Shown: positions 35,592 to 48,652, counted from the stretch's first letter. The stretch: DNA of 64,000 bases from Eledone cirrhosa (GCA_964016885.1 OZ024745.1:56473800-56537799), one strand, 5' to 3'. Translations and numbers: made by a program. The notes: a model not told the origin generated them from the letters alone.

Positions 35592-37063
35592 TATCAATTT
35601 ACGTATGTATGTATAGCTATCTTTTTATGTATAGTTTACAGTGTATCTCTCTCAGGGCAAGAACATCAATAACAGAAACACCAAGCTACAAATTGCAATT
35701 GAAATATATTTCTATTTCATTTAGAAATTAAAACCTGATAGTTACTAAGTCTAATTTTAGAACGAATCTTTCTTTTTCAAAGCAAACTTTAAAGAGATTT
35801 ATATAGACTCAGACGGTAAATACACTGGAAACCATCTCTTTACAACATTTTTTTTTACGGCTCTCTGTATAATTCCGGCCAAAATATTTTCTAAATGAAT
35901 AATAAAATCAGGTTTTTTAAATCGGATGCTTTGTTTAAACGAGACCTGTTTTTGTTTCTTGCCATCCCAGGTCAAAATCACATCCAATTTGAATTCAATA
36001 TTCCTAGGCCATTGAAAGAAAATATGAAAATATGATTGCCAACATTATTATGGTAATGTGCTTGTTTGTGCTCATATTTCTCGCCACTGAATGTCTGGTA
36101 ATGCTAATTTTAATGCAAACACGCTAAATCATATAAGAGCTAAATACTGCGGAAAATGATTAGTCACATGAATTACACTATTTTGCCAAGCTATTATTCC
36201 ATAATTCTCATTATTATGCATGTTTACATACTGGTGTTTCATCTCTATTCATGTGTAGAAGGAAGATGGTAGCAACATTGAGACATATTAAGTCTCCTCT
36301 TGATCTACGATTATGTACATATATTAATGTATCATAAATATTCCTTAAATGTTGTATTATATTTGTCTCCATACGTCTTCCATTTCTTCAATTAAAGTTT
36401 ATCAGAAACAATCTTCTGAAAATGTTGAAAGAAATTCGATGACAATTAATAATTCCCACAGTATATTCGAACAGGCTTTCGCCACAATTCAACAGCAACG
36501 CATTTTTATTATTCCCTTTCATTATATATTCTTATGAGCCGGGGAATTGTTATATCGTCGCAGCAAATTCCTTATGACATTTTGTTGCGGTCTATTACAA
36601 TTTAAGTTTATATTCCACCGAGGCCAACAATATCGAAAGCCCATAAAGTACTAGCCACTAACATACCTCGATGAAATTGATTGTACACACCTCAAAATTT
36701 CTGGAATTTGTAATAGATTTGAATATATCTCATATCCCAATCATCTAAGTAATTGTTGTATTGGAATAAAAGAGGACACTACAGTCCTCATGTGTCTCTA
36801 CGAAGGTAGGTTAATCACAGCATTGAAATTCTATTCAGTCAGGAGCAGGAAACGTTCAGGTAAGCAGAGAAGTTATTGCTTCTTTTAGACATTCACTTAT
36901 AAAATGCTTCAGTTTCAAAACTGTATTTTATTGTATATGTTTAATCTCTTTCATTGCTTTAGGTTGTCAGGTTCTCCGTGGTTAGCTTATGTGGTTTCTT
37001 CTATTCTCTAGAGAACCAACTCTCAATCTTATTAAATTTTCGGTAACATTATTTAAATTGTTG
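35040..37063. other. Unannotated sequence with short simple repeats
   Basis: AAAT/AAAG repeats at about 35148-35222 and a TA tract at 35551-35589. The remainder has no recognisable gene, SINE or PLE piece. Confidence 0.4.
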
Positions 37064-37228
37064 TTTCTTCATAATAAAAAATTGTTTTAGCATTTTCTTC
37101 TTCATAATAGAATATTGTTTTAGTATTTACTTCTTCATAATAGAATATTGTTTTAGTATTTACTTCTTCATAATAGAATATTGTTTTAGTATTTACTTCT
37201 TCATAATAGAATATTGTTTTAGTATTTA
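37064..37228. repeat. 33-bp minisatellite, five units
   Basis: Four identical units (37097-37228) and one degenerate unit (37064-37096) of the form CTTCTTCATAATAGAATATT plus GTTTTAGTATTTA. The unit length is a multiple of three, so the minus strand stays open with an 11-residue period (VNTKTIFYYEE). The frame has 74 codons and no homology is recognised. Confidence 0.95.
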
Positions 37229-37612
37229 CTTCTACTTGTTTTGCATTAACCACTTCAGATTCTAGCAGCAACAGCATTGCTAAGCTTGGATAGTCTATGT
37301 ATGGAAGTCATTTAATTAGCAAATTAGCAAATCATATTCGATGACGCGCGTTTCACCCATCGGATTCTCGACTCGCGTAAAGCTGTGCTGAAAACGGAAG
37401 TGTATATGAGCTGACTGGTTTCGACGCATGGACAACTCGAGGGAGACAACTCAAGTTAGACTGTTAGTTGGAGACGATTGAGTTAGTTCATTCCGGATAA
37501 AATTTATCCTGGGTCCGTATAGTTACATAACACGCATTTCCCAGCGTGGGGGCAGCGATTAAAAATATCACATTTTGTATTGAGACAAGTACTCTTGAGT
37601 AACTTCTGATAT

Positions 37613-38210
37613 TTATTCATTCATCGATTTCAGCCCACAAGACGAATCCCCATTTCTGTATGGCCTATATTTGGTCAGAACATTCCATTGAATGGAGTAA
37701 TCGAGGTCTGCATCTTTGAGGGGCCATATGGGGCTTGCTAGCTTCGTGGATAACCGTTTATCTAAGTGTCTTAAGGGCGTCTCATGGTTAAGTAAGCGTT
37801 CTTCAAACGCCTTCCGCCAAACCCATATATATTTTGTCCTCCTGTTGTTGAATTGGTAGAGAAGATATAACTTCAGCCGCATAGACTATTCAACACAGTT
37901 GTTGAATATGGCATGTTTCTGACCTACTGCATGAACATCCGCCTGGGGTGAGCTCTTTGTGTTGAGGACGATGTCGGCTGCCACATTTTAAGCACAGGAA
38001 TAACTGAGCTTCACCCTGTGTCTATTGAAGATAGGTCTGTATGTATGTTCTGTGGGGAATTGTTTATCTAGGAGTGCTGAGAATGTCCTACCTACATTAT
38101 TTCTAACACGGAGCCGGATGGTGGGAAAAGTAGCTAGGGAATTCTTAGCACGCCTGTTTATATATACTGGTATCTACTCAGACGGTGAGATGGAGGTATG
38201 TTATCGAAAG
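37613..38210 (-). pseudogene. Penelope-like element C-terminal fragment (YRDD family)
   Basis: Reading the minus strand over several frames from about 38210: FSALLDKQFP near 38090, NRHRVKLSYS near 38005, a break, then KAFEERLLNHETPLRH (about 37810), KLASPIWPLKD, and IQWNVLTKYRPY ending near 37613. These correspond in order to LLDKHFPSGHRYHSLLNK and the GIY-YIG C-terminal half of the ORF at 30117-31544. The YIG itself is degraded to YIWVW. At least two frameshifts occur, so this is an old copy of the same family. Confidence 0.65.
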
Positions 38211-38332
38211 TAATAATATGGAGTTACATAACTACTGTCAGTTATTCAATATATCGATTTATCAACCCTCTGAAACGATAGTAAAAGAATGTACTTATTA
38301 AACACAATACCTAACGTTTTATTTACATTTTC

Positions 38333-38334
<2 letters not shown>

Positions 38335-38410
<76 letters not shown>

Positions 38411-38458
38411 GCTAGATATGTTTATATAGATATATATATATATATATATAGATATAGA

Positions 38459-38495
<37 letters not shown>

Positions 38496-38505
38496 TGTGT
38501 GTGTG

Positions 38506-38545
<40 letters not shown>
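38335..38545. repeat. (CA)n, (TA)n and (AAT)n compound microsatellite
   Basis: CA tract 38335-38396, degenerate TA/AGATA, AAT units 38469-38494, GT, then TA to 38545. Confidence 0.95.
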
Positions 38546-38548
<3 letters not shown>

Positions 38549-41413
38549 TTGCTACGGCATTACCTGCGATAAAAACAATTCTGTATATTTGAAATTTTTC
38601 ATTTCATTGGGAGATTTACAGATCAGAACCATTTTCAATCGTCTTACTGCGGGCTCAGTTTTTAACGTGTGTATATCCATATAATGGACCGTTTTTGTTA
38701 TATCGGCGAGGACTTTTTTTTTTTTTGTGTTCTTGTTTAGCCACAAACGACGACCTTGTTCGGGAGTTGTAAAAGGTTACATGTTACCACCTGCAGTCAT
38801 GCGTGACCGAAATCTAAACGTAATGTCATGCTATTGGTATAAATTATTAACTTCTGTGACCTTAACTAATGGAAAAGAAAGCAATGTCAAGTTAGTCCAT
38901 TAACAGTATTGATTTATACGAATCCGTATGAATTAAAACTTGTTCGATACAAATTTACTATTGTATGTTTACATTTGCTTGAGCTCACACATAGTCTGTG
39001 ATCTTTAAAACAACATTTTCCCATTTTATTATATGTTGAACAATATATTATTGCTTTTATATGGCGTTTTAATTTGATTCTTTGTCTCTTTTACCTACTA
39101 CTAGACATGGAAATATTCTAAGCCATTTTAAATGCTGCTACTTATCCAGTAATATCACTTTTGATAACCATAGAATCTGATAAGTATTGTGTATCTGTAA
39201 ATTGAAATATTAAAGTTGGAGAGCAAATAACAATGCAAAGAAATTAGAAACAATAAAAAGTAAACACAGAAGGTGAAAATAATGAAGTAATCATATTAAT
39301 TACTATTTAATGTGAATTCTTCTTTGCCGTTATAATTCACATCAGTTTAGAAATTCGATTAGATGACAACAATGAAGAGTGATGTGTTGTGCATGCGCAT
39401 CAACTTGCCTTCGTGGTTATTGATTCTTAATTAAGAATGTATCAGGCCAGATAATTGATGCGTACTGAATAATTTTAGAGCATACATTAATCATTGGCTA
39501 AAAAGTAATAGCATTATAAAAAGTAAACAAAATGCAACACTTGAAACCAGTTTCTGTCTTAACTGCCTTATCATCAAAAAGTTCAACCAGTACAAATGCA
39601 GTAGTGTAGGAGGCTGTATACTTATGAATTATATTCCTGTAAAAAGCTCAATGGCTCCACATAATAAAATTCGATCATTGTCACTTCTTAACGGGGAAAC
39701 TGTGTCGTTAATTGTAGGGAGAACTTAGTGCATTTGATAACATCTCACAATATAACTTGTATTTTATTGTATATAGTGTAAAGCTTTTACCATTGTGAAG
39801 TAATGACATTATGTATATTTCTCTATAATTATAATTTGAACAATGTTTAAATTTAGGGAGCTATAATTTTAGTCTAAATAGTTACATAGTTAGCTGTCTC
39901 TAAATACAGAAATACAATCAATACTCCAAACTTACAAACTTTTAAAGACAATTAAAGAAAATCTTTTGAAATCTGAAGTAGAAATTTATTAAAGAAATAA
40001 TTTAGACATGAATATGGTTTCTTCTCAGGTGCAATGTTAATGCGTTCTCGAAAACGCTAGAAAGTTATTATAAATTCAATAGCAATTATTACATTAATAT
40101 TTTATCTCTGACAGAGACATAAGATTCTGTATCTACATCATAAGTATATAATGGATATGGGAACAAAAATACTCAATAAATGATTGATCATGCAATTATG
40201 TCTATGTTTGTATATAAAATAACCATGAGGTTATTTCTGATTTGTTACGTCTGTACACAAAATTATTTGGCAAGAACGAGTTACTTATCAACTATAGAAA
40301 AACAATTATAATTTTCGTTATATAAGGATAATTGTACTGAATATTAAGGTGCTAGAATTAAGATTTGAACGTAAACTCGCATTAATTTGTAGGCTGGGGT
40401 TATTTCGCTTAAATTAAGATGAGAATGCAATTTACAAATATGTAAACAACAGAACCTATATACCTTAACATTAAATACTCATCGGAATAACCTGTAAACT
40501 AATAAATTATAGTTTAATTTAATAATTCTGCTACCATTCATTTCACCCTTAAATATTACACTCTACCAAGTGGTTTTCCTGAATTTCCTATCTATTTATC
40601 ATTTCGTCTAAACGAATATATGGCATTTAAATATACGTAAATAAGAAAACTTTTCACAAATCATATCTTTATGGCACTTGAATGGGTAATTAGCAATATA
40701 TCCGTAGGGAATTATATCACGGATTGTGTTACAATTACATAACATTCATCAGCATGGAAGTTAGCTCCTCTTGTGTCTTCTAGCCATGTAACAATATAAA
40801 ATATGTCCGTTATAAAAATGTCTTCTTTTCGTCATTGGATGAAATCCCGTAAGATTTATCATTATACAATTGAGGTAATGTATGTGCAATTTCATCTTAA
40901 ATAAAATTGCCACACGATATCTATTAACATAGTAGAGTCAAACATGGTAATTATGGTTCACGATGCCGTAAGGTTGTATGTGTAATGAGTTTGTTATGAT
41001 TGTGTCTTTCAAATGACTTCTGGTGGAATATTTGGAGACCTTAAGCTGAAAAAGTATAGAATTAATTTCTGAGAAATTACAGACAAAGGAACATTGCTTA
41101 CATTGCAGTGTTTTTAATGTATGTACTGCATATAAATATGATTACTATCAAATAAATATAATACATGCTCACTCTTTCAGGTTCTTTCCATGAAGATAAA
41201 CGGTAAAGGAGACTGAAATAACCAAGAGACAGTGAGATATAATTTTTAGTAGCAGCTTCCCATGCTAGAAATAGCAGTCAATCTCAGGCACATTAGAAAA
41301 TATAGTTCTACATATATCTAAAAGAAGAGGGGACAGCTGACTTCTCGAATATTGCTTTTGATTTCTTATTTTATCGTTTGCATAACAGTCCACTATTATT
41401 ACTTTTGCGTAAA
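38546..41413. other. Long stretch without repeats or recognisable genes
   Basis: Nearly 2.9 kb of AT-rich sequence with no microsatellite over 15 bp, no SINE and no LINE piece recognised, and no ORF over 60 codons apart from one at its left edge. It is the least repetitive part of the window. Confidence 0.45.
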
Positions 41414-41638
41414 AGGGTGGTGAATTGGCAGTATCGGTAGAAAGTCGGGCACCATGCTTTGCAGCATAGAGTTACAGTCCTTTACGGTATGAGTTCAAAT
41501 CCCGCCGAGGTTAACTTTGCCTTTCATCCTTACGTGATCGATAAAATAAAGCACCAGTAACGTACAGGGGTCAATTTAATCGACTTTCTCCTCCACTCAA
41601 ATTACTGGACTTATGCCTGCACTATAAATCATTATTAA
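41414..41638 (+). mobile_element. tRNA-derived SINE (shorter cephalopod family)
   Basis: Head GGTGGTGAATTGGCAGTATC with A-box-like sequence, B-box-like GAGTTCAAATCCCGCC (41490), body AGGTTAACTTTGCC and GATAAAATAAAGCACCAGTA, then GGGTCAATTTAATCGAC, a segment lacking in several other copies, and a decayed tail (GGACTTATGCCTGCACTATA). Orientation plus. Confidence 0.8.
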
Positions 41639-42141
41639 CTTTGCGTACGTTTTTGTACGGGACTTGTAAAATAATCGATTAAATGAAATACCGAATTCAT
41701 GCGAGAAGAAAAACAGTTTTAAATGAAAAATTAATAAGGTTTCAATTAAACCACGATCTCTAACTAATTGTTTGCTCAGGCCAAAATAAGAGGAAAAAAA
41801 CGAGATGTATAGATTGACCAAACAATGATACATATACATGTAAAATGCAAATTGAATATCGATACACCACCAGATGATACACCACCAGATGATACAGGCA
41901 AGCTTAGAATATGTTTAATAATGGATGTTCAGCACAATACATCATATTAATTATTACAATTGGGTTAACAGTTTGATAACATCTATATTATTCGAACTTC
42001 TTTTATTCTATGAAAATGATAAATGAATGTATAATTAAGCCTTTAGCTACAGTATGCAATTTTAATTATGAAATTATGAATAAGTCAATTTATAAAAAGT
42101 GTTTATTGTTCAATGTCATAGCGTCTTTATATCACATGCGA
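41639..42141. other. Unannotated sequence
   Basis: It holds one short direct duplication, GATACACCACCA at 41861 and 41876. No gene seen. Confidence 0.4.
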
Positions 42142-42203
42142 ATAAAAATAAAAATAAAAATAAAAATAAAAATAAAAATAAAAATAAAAATAAAAATAAA
42201 AAT
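42142..42203. repeat. (AAAAAT)n hexanucleotide repeat
   Basis: Ten perfect hexanucleotide units. They give the KIKI frame at 42010-42228, which is an artefact. Confidence 0.95.
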
Positions 42204-43824
42204 ATTTAAAATAGTGGGGACCATCTAAAAATATGAAGCACATACAATATTTGAATTTTATTAATACTGAATAATAAATAGGTAAGGGAGTGGTAGAAAA
42301 ATTGGAAAGTCGAAAAAAGGCATGACTATATGGAGTTACATTTCTTTAGTTTTAAGTCAAATCATAAAAGGATATATTTGAGTTTCGGGTCGATATAATT
42401 GAAGCTCCAATACAGTTGAACTATTGTGCGTTGTTTGAAATGCATATTGAATGAACGTTATTATTTAAGGCTGTATAAGAATTAATGTTGTATATATGTC
42501 CTTAAACTGACTAACTGTTTGGATCGAAGGGGTTTCATTATTAGGCTTGTATTTGCAAATTCATTGCAGTTATTTGTATATTTTCTGCTTCAGTATACTA
42601 GCGGTAATTGTGCATATTTAGCCCCCACCCCCCGCTTAGTAATTGTAAAGGCAATAAAAATGTGGTTTTTATATTCCATATTCTTCTGAAACAAAAATAC
42701 CTGGAATTCATAAACAAATAAAGTCAAATATTGCTATGCAATTCATGGGATTGTTTGTACCCACAAAGGCTTCGACGTATCTCGTGGAAAATAAATATAA
42801 ACCATGGTAATTCCACCTAAACTTCATGCTACCATCCACATTCCTTGTTGCAAAGATTGCTGTTTTTGCTGGTTGTATTTGGTAAGCTACAGTTGGGAAG
42901 CGTTAGTAAAAATCAGATTGTAATCATAAAAATTAATCGGATGTTCTTCCGTTATCAGCCGTTGTAATTCACAGAAATGAATAGTGAATGTTATCTCATT
43001 CATGGTAATGAACTATCCTCTACCTTCAGCCCAAATATATAGAGAACCTATTTGGAATCCAGTGAAGCATGGCACTCTGTTTTGAAAGGAAGGGATAATA
43101 CACAAACCGCTCTAATATTTGAAGTAATGGACACATATTTATCAATATATTTATTTTATGTAATATTTATGATATCAACGTGCGATCCTAACCTCCAGTG
43201 GCTATGTGATAAATTTGACATTGCAAGAAGAAAAGATGCATTTCCCTGAATAGTTAACTGTTGCGTGATTTAATTTTAAAATTGTATTGCTATAAATTGA
43301 TTTTATTTCTATTCAGTGAATAGTTATGCTGGGCCGTTAGATAAATAATTCAAAAATTCATTTAGTAAAGGGTTCGAACTTACGATCTGTCCTGGGAAGC
43401 GTGAAATGGAAGCACAAATAGTTCGTATCTCAAGACATGAGGGAGTGTTCGCAAGGGAAAAAGCTTGACAACTGCTAAATGGAAAGCTTAATTCCTTACA
43501 GTTAATGAGTAGGATCTACTCATTAACTGCTACCGGTTAGCTATAGTACTGTGTCTCTGATACTGTAGATTTGGGTGGGAATTCCACAATTCAGGTGTGG
43601 TGCTAGCAAACACGCCACAGGCACGAGAGTGAGCAAGTACCCGGCTATTAGAATGTGTTATGAAATGCATTCGATTGGAAGGGAATATTTGCTTCTTGAA
43701 GCTTAACTTGAAAGAAATGTGTATTTGGGCGGTTCAATCTATCCCCTAAACAGAGAGCCGGAACACACATCCTTCTTTGATTAAGTCACTGCACCATTAG
43801 ATGTAGTTACGACTGAGTCATATA
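42204..43824. other. Unannotated sequence
   Basis: No gene recognised. A perfect short hairpin GTTAATGAGTAG/CTACTCATTAAC is at 43501-43526. Confidence 0.4.
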
Positions 43825-44105
43825 TCCTAATGGGAGTCTTCAATGTATATGTTGGCACTGGCTACTTGTCATAGAAAAGAATGATTGAAAGGACGGCGAT
43901 CCTCATCTAAATATAAATGGAGTGACATTATTAGAATTCTGTTCGAGTGATGGGTTCGCTATTATGAGGACCTTCTTCCAATACATGGAATCGGAGATAG
44001 TGATCAATAATTGATTTTGTTATTGTCTCGGTCCTGGATATTCGTGTTATGTGAACGGCCGAGCTTTCAACTGATCACAATCTAGTTATCTAGAACCTGG
44101 GTATA
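43825..44105 (+). pseudogene. RTE-like LINE endonuclease fragment
   Basis: Broken frames read MGVFNVYVGTG near 43830 (family MGDFNAHVG), then SIIDFVIVSVLDIRV near 44005-44050 and AELSTDHNLVI at about 44061-44093. These are the Asp-Asn, SRIDFV-like and terminal TDH blocks of an APE-type LINE endonuclease. Stops and shifts are frequent. The family is probably the same as the RT fragments at 54800-55930 and 61839-62740. Confidence 0.65.
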
Positions 44106-44189
44106 CCTAAAGCCGAGAGGGCCCCCAACATTTGCAGGTTCGATTCGACCAACAAGATAAAGCTACAAGCGGTGGCAGATAATAATAAT

Positions 44190-44370
44190 TCTTTCTACTT
44201 TTGGCACAAGACCAGTAATTACACAGTACATTACTGGTACTTTATTTTATCGACCTCGTAAGGATGAAAAGCAAAGTTAACCTCGACGGAATTTGAACTC
44301 AAACCGTAAAGGGACGTAACTATGCTAGAAAGCATGGCGTCCAACCCTCTACTGATACTGCCAATTCAAA
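44190..44370 (-). mobile_element. tRNA-derived SINE (shorter cephalopod family)
   Basis: Minus-strand copy: TTGGCAGTATCAGTAGAGG head, GAGTTCAAATTCCGTCG B-box region, GTTAACTTTGC, GATAAAATAAAGTACCAGTA, then GCCAAAAGTAGAAAG tail. Confidence 0.8.
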
Positions 44371-44376
44371 TGATGA

Positions 44377-44500
44377 TTGTTTCTACTTTAGGCACACGGC
44401 CAGCAAATTTGAAGGGGGAGAGTCGATTAAATCGTCCGAGTGCATTACTGGTGCTTTATTTTAGTCAGCTTTAATTCAGTCGGCTGCTATTTCTAACAGG
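44377..44500 (-). mobile_element. SINE fragment
   Basis: 3' part of the same SINE family: TAAAATAAAGCACCAGTAATG, a GATTTAATCGACTC segment, and GCCTAAAGTAGAAACAA. It lacks the tRNA-like head and lies directly beside the previous copy. Confidence 0.65.
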
Positions 44501-45699
44501 CAAGGCTATAATGTTGCGGCTGACACGTTGGCCTGTTTATGATGGTATCGGGTATAGATTCCATTGACGAGATTTCCCTGACAAGTTTTGGCCAAGCCGG
44601 ATTTCGCGTATGTAGAAAGAAAATTGCCGGAGCTGCGCGGAAGTGGAATAAAACCTGTAACACACTTTAATATGAAAACAGCACCTTAACCACCAGATCG
44701 TATGCGTCTTCTCTCTTATAGCGTCCTGCATGATGCGAAACATCATATATATATATTCATATTTTACTACAATGTCTGTGTTCTATCAGCAAGCCTCTTG
44801 GCGATAATCAGATGAATAACTGTTTTCGAAAATTTTAAAGTTCTTGTCATCACTGAGCTCAAATCCCTTAGGTCATCGAGAGGTTGTATGTTGTTGATTA
44901 TATCCACAAAAACGATCCACCACAAATCACAAAACAAAATCTTGAGTAACGAAATTGTTCTCTGAATCTAGAAAACAAAGTAGGCAAAATCATCTAAACA
45001 AGGATATTTAACTGAGCCTGCTCAGTCACGCCAGATACATGGGTTTATAATAACAGCAACAAAATTAAGAACTAAATCAACAAAATATTATCGATTCACT
45101 TATAGTTCTAAACCATCATTAAAAGCAATCCATTAGGTTAAACAGTCTCCACGCTAGAGCAAGTCAAATTCGATTACAAACTAAATTTGATTTAATGCCT
45201 GGATTAATTACGCAGACTATTGACAACGAAATGCATAACCAACTGTATTTATTTATCTATTTATATCAGGCATATGAGAGAATAATTCATACGTTTCAGT
45301 ACGTACATAAAAAGATGAACAATTATCGTGTGTGAACTTATGTGATCTCAACTTGATCTCAACTTGATGCATTTATCTCTATATATATTTGCTTTTATTT
45401 TAGGTACTTTATTCTGAAATATGTTAGACTCAGGAAAATAATATCCATAGAAGCGGATACAGAAACACTCAATTATATATGTACATATAGTGTCATATAT
45501 ATCTAAATATATAAAGCAATTACGTTTCATAAATTGAAGTTCATGAGGACATAATCTATATAATGTCTCTATATACTACAACGTTTCTCAAATATGGGCT
45601 TTTAAAGAATGAACAACGAGAAATAGATATAACATGAAAATTATATGGTGTGTGTGTTTCTTTCTATTAGAAATATTGGCAACTTAAACATCCCCAAAT

Positions 45700-45705
<6 letters not shown>
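44501..45705. other. Unannotated sequence
   Basis: AT-rich, no recognisable gene or repeat. Confidence 0.4.

Positions 45706-45770
<65 letters not shown>
45706..45770. repeat. (TA)n microsatellite at the end of a PLE
   Basis: Uninterrupted TA tract ending at the left arm of the next element. Confidence 0.95.
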
Positions 45771-45777
<7 letters not shown>

Positions 45778-45967
45778 ATACTTGGGGAGGGTCATATTTG
45801 TGTAATAATATTGCCAGAATTAATAACAGAACACACTCACTGTTTGGTTTTCGCTTCTGTGTCTTTTATATCGGTTAATTTAATTTATTCGGTCCTCAAT
45901 GTTACCAACGGTCAAAAATACAGATACAATATAGACACAAACACATATATATAGTCTAACAAAGTTC

Positions 45968-45995
45968 TTTCGTTGCACATCTGCAACATCGTCAG
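45968..45995 (-). ncRNA. Hammerhead-like core downstream of the PLE coding region
   Basis: Minus-strand reading: CTGACGA (45995-45989), a perfect 6-bp hairpin GTTGCA/TGCAAC around GATG (45987-45972), then GAAA (45971-45968) followed by GAACTTTG. Core and stem II are excellent, but a stem III of AG/CT and a stem I of only two or three pairs are weak. Position and orientation match a PLE terminal-repeat hammerhead. Confidence 0.55.
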
Positions 45996-46489
45996 TGGTG
46001 CTATTATGTTTCCTCTCGTTGTATTGTATGCTTAAGCCATCTTTATTTAGTCTGTTTATTTATTTATTTATTTGTTTATTGTTTTGTCTTCTATGCACAT
46101 GCGTTTGCGTGTGTGTATAGTGATTTGTTTGATGTGTGTTCGTGTTTGGGTGACTATGTATTGGTTATTGTATTCTATCTTAGATTACTAGTGTGTGTTT
46201 ATATGTGTTTGTTGTTATTGTGCTTGTGTATGTATTTATTTATTTATTTATTTATACTTCTCTTAGGTCAGTGTTGTTTGTTTGGGTGTTGTTGTTATTC
46301 CATTCATTTTTTCTGTTTTTCCTTGGCCTTCTAAGTTCTATTTTGCTGGCCTCTCTGATTTGCTTATCTGCTGGGTCATTTCAATGTTTAGATATATATT
46401 CTAATTTCTATGTTGTCTATGTTACCGTCGTGTTGATGTCTGGCATGTTCGTATAGTACTGAACCGTTTTTTTAGTTCCCCTCAGTTTT

Positions 46490-47484
46490 GGTCTATCCAT
46501 TTACCTATGCTACGAGCTGTCTCGCCTATGTATGTTGTTGTAATGTTTCTGCAAGTACCCTCTGTGCATCTTATGCTATAGACTACTTTTCTAGTTTTAC
46601 AGTTTATCCGGGGTTTACTTTACATATGATACATTTCCTATTAGTTCAGTGGGTTTTCTTAAAAGGGTAGGGTTTGCTGATCAGGGATTTTATGGTGGTT
46701 CCTGGCTTTTCTACCACCTTAATCTTTAAGTGGGTCTTTCTCAGGACCTTTCTACACTGGTTAGCTAATTTCCCTACAGGGGTAGCGTCCACAAACATGA
46801 CACTCTGGTATCTCTGGTTGTCGTACCATGAGGTGGCTTTCCCTATCTTATGTCTAGTCCTATCTAAGCTATTCCATGATTTGCTCCTTTATACTGGGAA
46901 AGTCCCTTTCATGTCCAGTTCTATGAGGGTCTTATACTTCTCCGTGGCTCCTTCGTATACTCTGATTCTGTCCCTTTGGTTGTAGCCAGCGGTTGATGAA
47001 GTGTTGGATGTGTCTTTCCATTTCTGTTGGGTCGCACATGCGGGACACGTTCTTCATCACTCGTTCTAAGTCTGCATATCAGAATATTAAACTTAGCACT
47101 ACTGGACATTGCTGAGTTTTTGAGTATCAGGTATTTGGAGGCTATGGGTTTAGCATAGTGTGAGTGGAGAATTTGGTCTCTCTCGTCTATAGTGTTAATC
47201 CAGAGTTCCGTGTCTAATACAGGTAGTCTATTTTTAGGGTGTTTGGAAGGGTAGTCGATAGTTACAGTTATACTCTGGTGTATGGAATTAGCTATCTTCT
47301 GGATGCTTTCCATTGTGCTACGTTCTAAATCAAACGTGTTAGTGCTCTCTTGTGGGGATGTCCTTATTACTATATTGATGTCGTCTACGTAATGAAAGTA
47401 CATGGTGAGGTCTATGGAGCTCTCATCAAGGAAATCTTTGAGTCTCCTTTCCCACCATACCATAAAAAAGGTTGGCAACGTCAC
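46490..47484 (-). pseudogene. PLE: RT motif C, thumb and GIY-YIG remnant
   Basis: The frame 47484-46921 follows directly from the RT frame upstream but is shifted. GVGIAGDVANLFMVWW continues into the open part; YFHYVDDINIVI (about 47395) is motif C with YVDD, and LPVLDTELWI is the following block. Further along, in other frames, RCTEGTCRNITTTYIGETAR (about 46575-46515) is the core of a GIY-YIG nuclease (YIGET with nearby cysteines). Several frameshifts and stops separate these parts, so the copy is dead. Confidence 0.8.
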
Positions 47485-47513
47485 CAGCTATGCCGACGCC
47501 AATGGCTGCTCCC

Positions 47514-48281
47514 TCATTTTGGGTGTAGATCTTCTCGTTGAATTTGAATTATGTGGCCCTTTAGGGTAATTTTGATACTAGCCCCTATTGTATGTGCGAC
47601 CATTTTTCTTACCTGATCATTGTTTTGGGGTGTCCGTATAGCTTTGGTCCACCCAATCCACCTTCCCATGGGTGTATTTCTTGCCATTGGGGTTATGGTG
47701 GGGGGTCTAACTCGTATGGGTCTACTGGGGCAGAAACCTCTAAGGTCATGGCTGTCTAGGTAGTCAGTGTCGTAGGTAAGTCTAAGTAGGAGGCCCAGTT
47801 CGTCTGTGTCGCCGTCGCAGAACTCCACCTCACTCTCAATGATCATCTCCACACATTTTTCCACAGCAAAATCAATGTTAATGGATGGGTACTGTGATAC
47901 CACATCCATACTGCCTATTATGCAGTTGGATAGGTTCCTGTTTTTGATGCACTCACTGATTCTGCTGAGGAGATCCTCTGTACTGTCACATACATCTGGG
48001 GACATTTTGATTATGGGGCGTATAACCATTGAGAGGAAGTAGGAGATCCTGTAATTGCGAGCTATATTTGCTCCGCATTCCTGTCTTGTTGGTGGTCCTG
48101 TTGTGGGGTTGGCGACTGTCTTGTGGTCTTTGCGGAGCTCATACAAGGGTGGTATGTCATTGTTAGACGCCTGGAAGTTGTTGGCAGTGCGTCTGCTTGG
48201 CTTTAGGATGTCGGTCCACATCATCATATGAGCGTTGAGGATTTTCTCTCTCCCATCATGTATTTGCCGTTGGTCAGTCAA
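47514..48281 (-). pseudogene. PLE: N-terminal half of the reverse transcriptase
   Basis: A 255-codon frame on the minus strand. It contains IPPLYELRKDHK (RT0-like block with KxHK), GPPTRQECGANIARNYRISY, SMDVVSQYPSINIDFAVEKC (motif A, catalytic Asp in MDVV) and a segment GLLLRLTYD before the motif B region. It ends at TGA 47514-47516. A one-base shift in a run of A restores the downstream NEGAAIGVGIAGDVANLF reading in the next frame. First half of the RT of the element at 45771-48423. Confidence 0.85.
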
Positions 48282-48652
48282 TGGTAACAGTGAGGACCGA
48301 ATAAATTAAATTAACCGATATAAAAGACACAGAAGCGAAAACCAACCAAACATTGAGTATGTTCTGTTATTAATTCTGGCAATATTATTACACAAATATG
48401 ACCCTCGCCAAGTATAACAATATTTGATTCGACACACGATTTCATATCAAAAACCTCGCAAAACTAATATATATACATATATATATATGGAGGAAGTTAT
48501 AGTTCACTTGAAGCATTGTGTAATGAGGTGTAAACGTTTGTATTTGTAAAGCCAAAACAATGCAGGTATGGACATAGAATATAAATGCAAACGATATTGT
48601 TGACAATTAGTCTTTTACCTTAAATTTATTTAAATGTCCTTAATTTCGAGAT

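Larger units (their letters stand above)
45771..48423 (-). mobile_element. Penelope-like element between short inverted arms
   Basis: Inverted arms of about 140-150 bp (45771-45911 and 48267-48423) begin and end with ATTGTTATACTTGG and its complement, and share TTCGGTCCTCA with TGAGGACCGAA. Between them, on the minus strand, lie an RT and a degraded GIY-YIG domain of a PLE, so the element reads right to left. A hammerhead-like motif follows the coding part at 45968-45995. The RT frame opens inside the right arm. Confidence 0.85.

Noticed and set aside
43370..43410. GGGTTCGAACTTACG as a possible tRNA or SINE B-box
   Set aside because: No matching A-box or acceptor stem was found.
46056..46260. 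TTTA repeats and hydrophobic frames suggesting a membrane protein
   Set aside because: They overlap the antisense of a PLE 3' region and simple repeats; the hydrophobicity comes from T-rich sequence.
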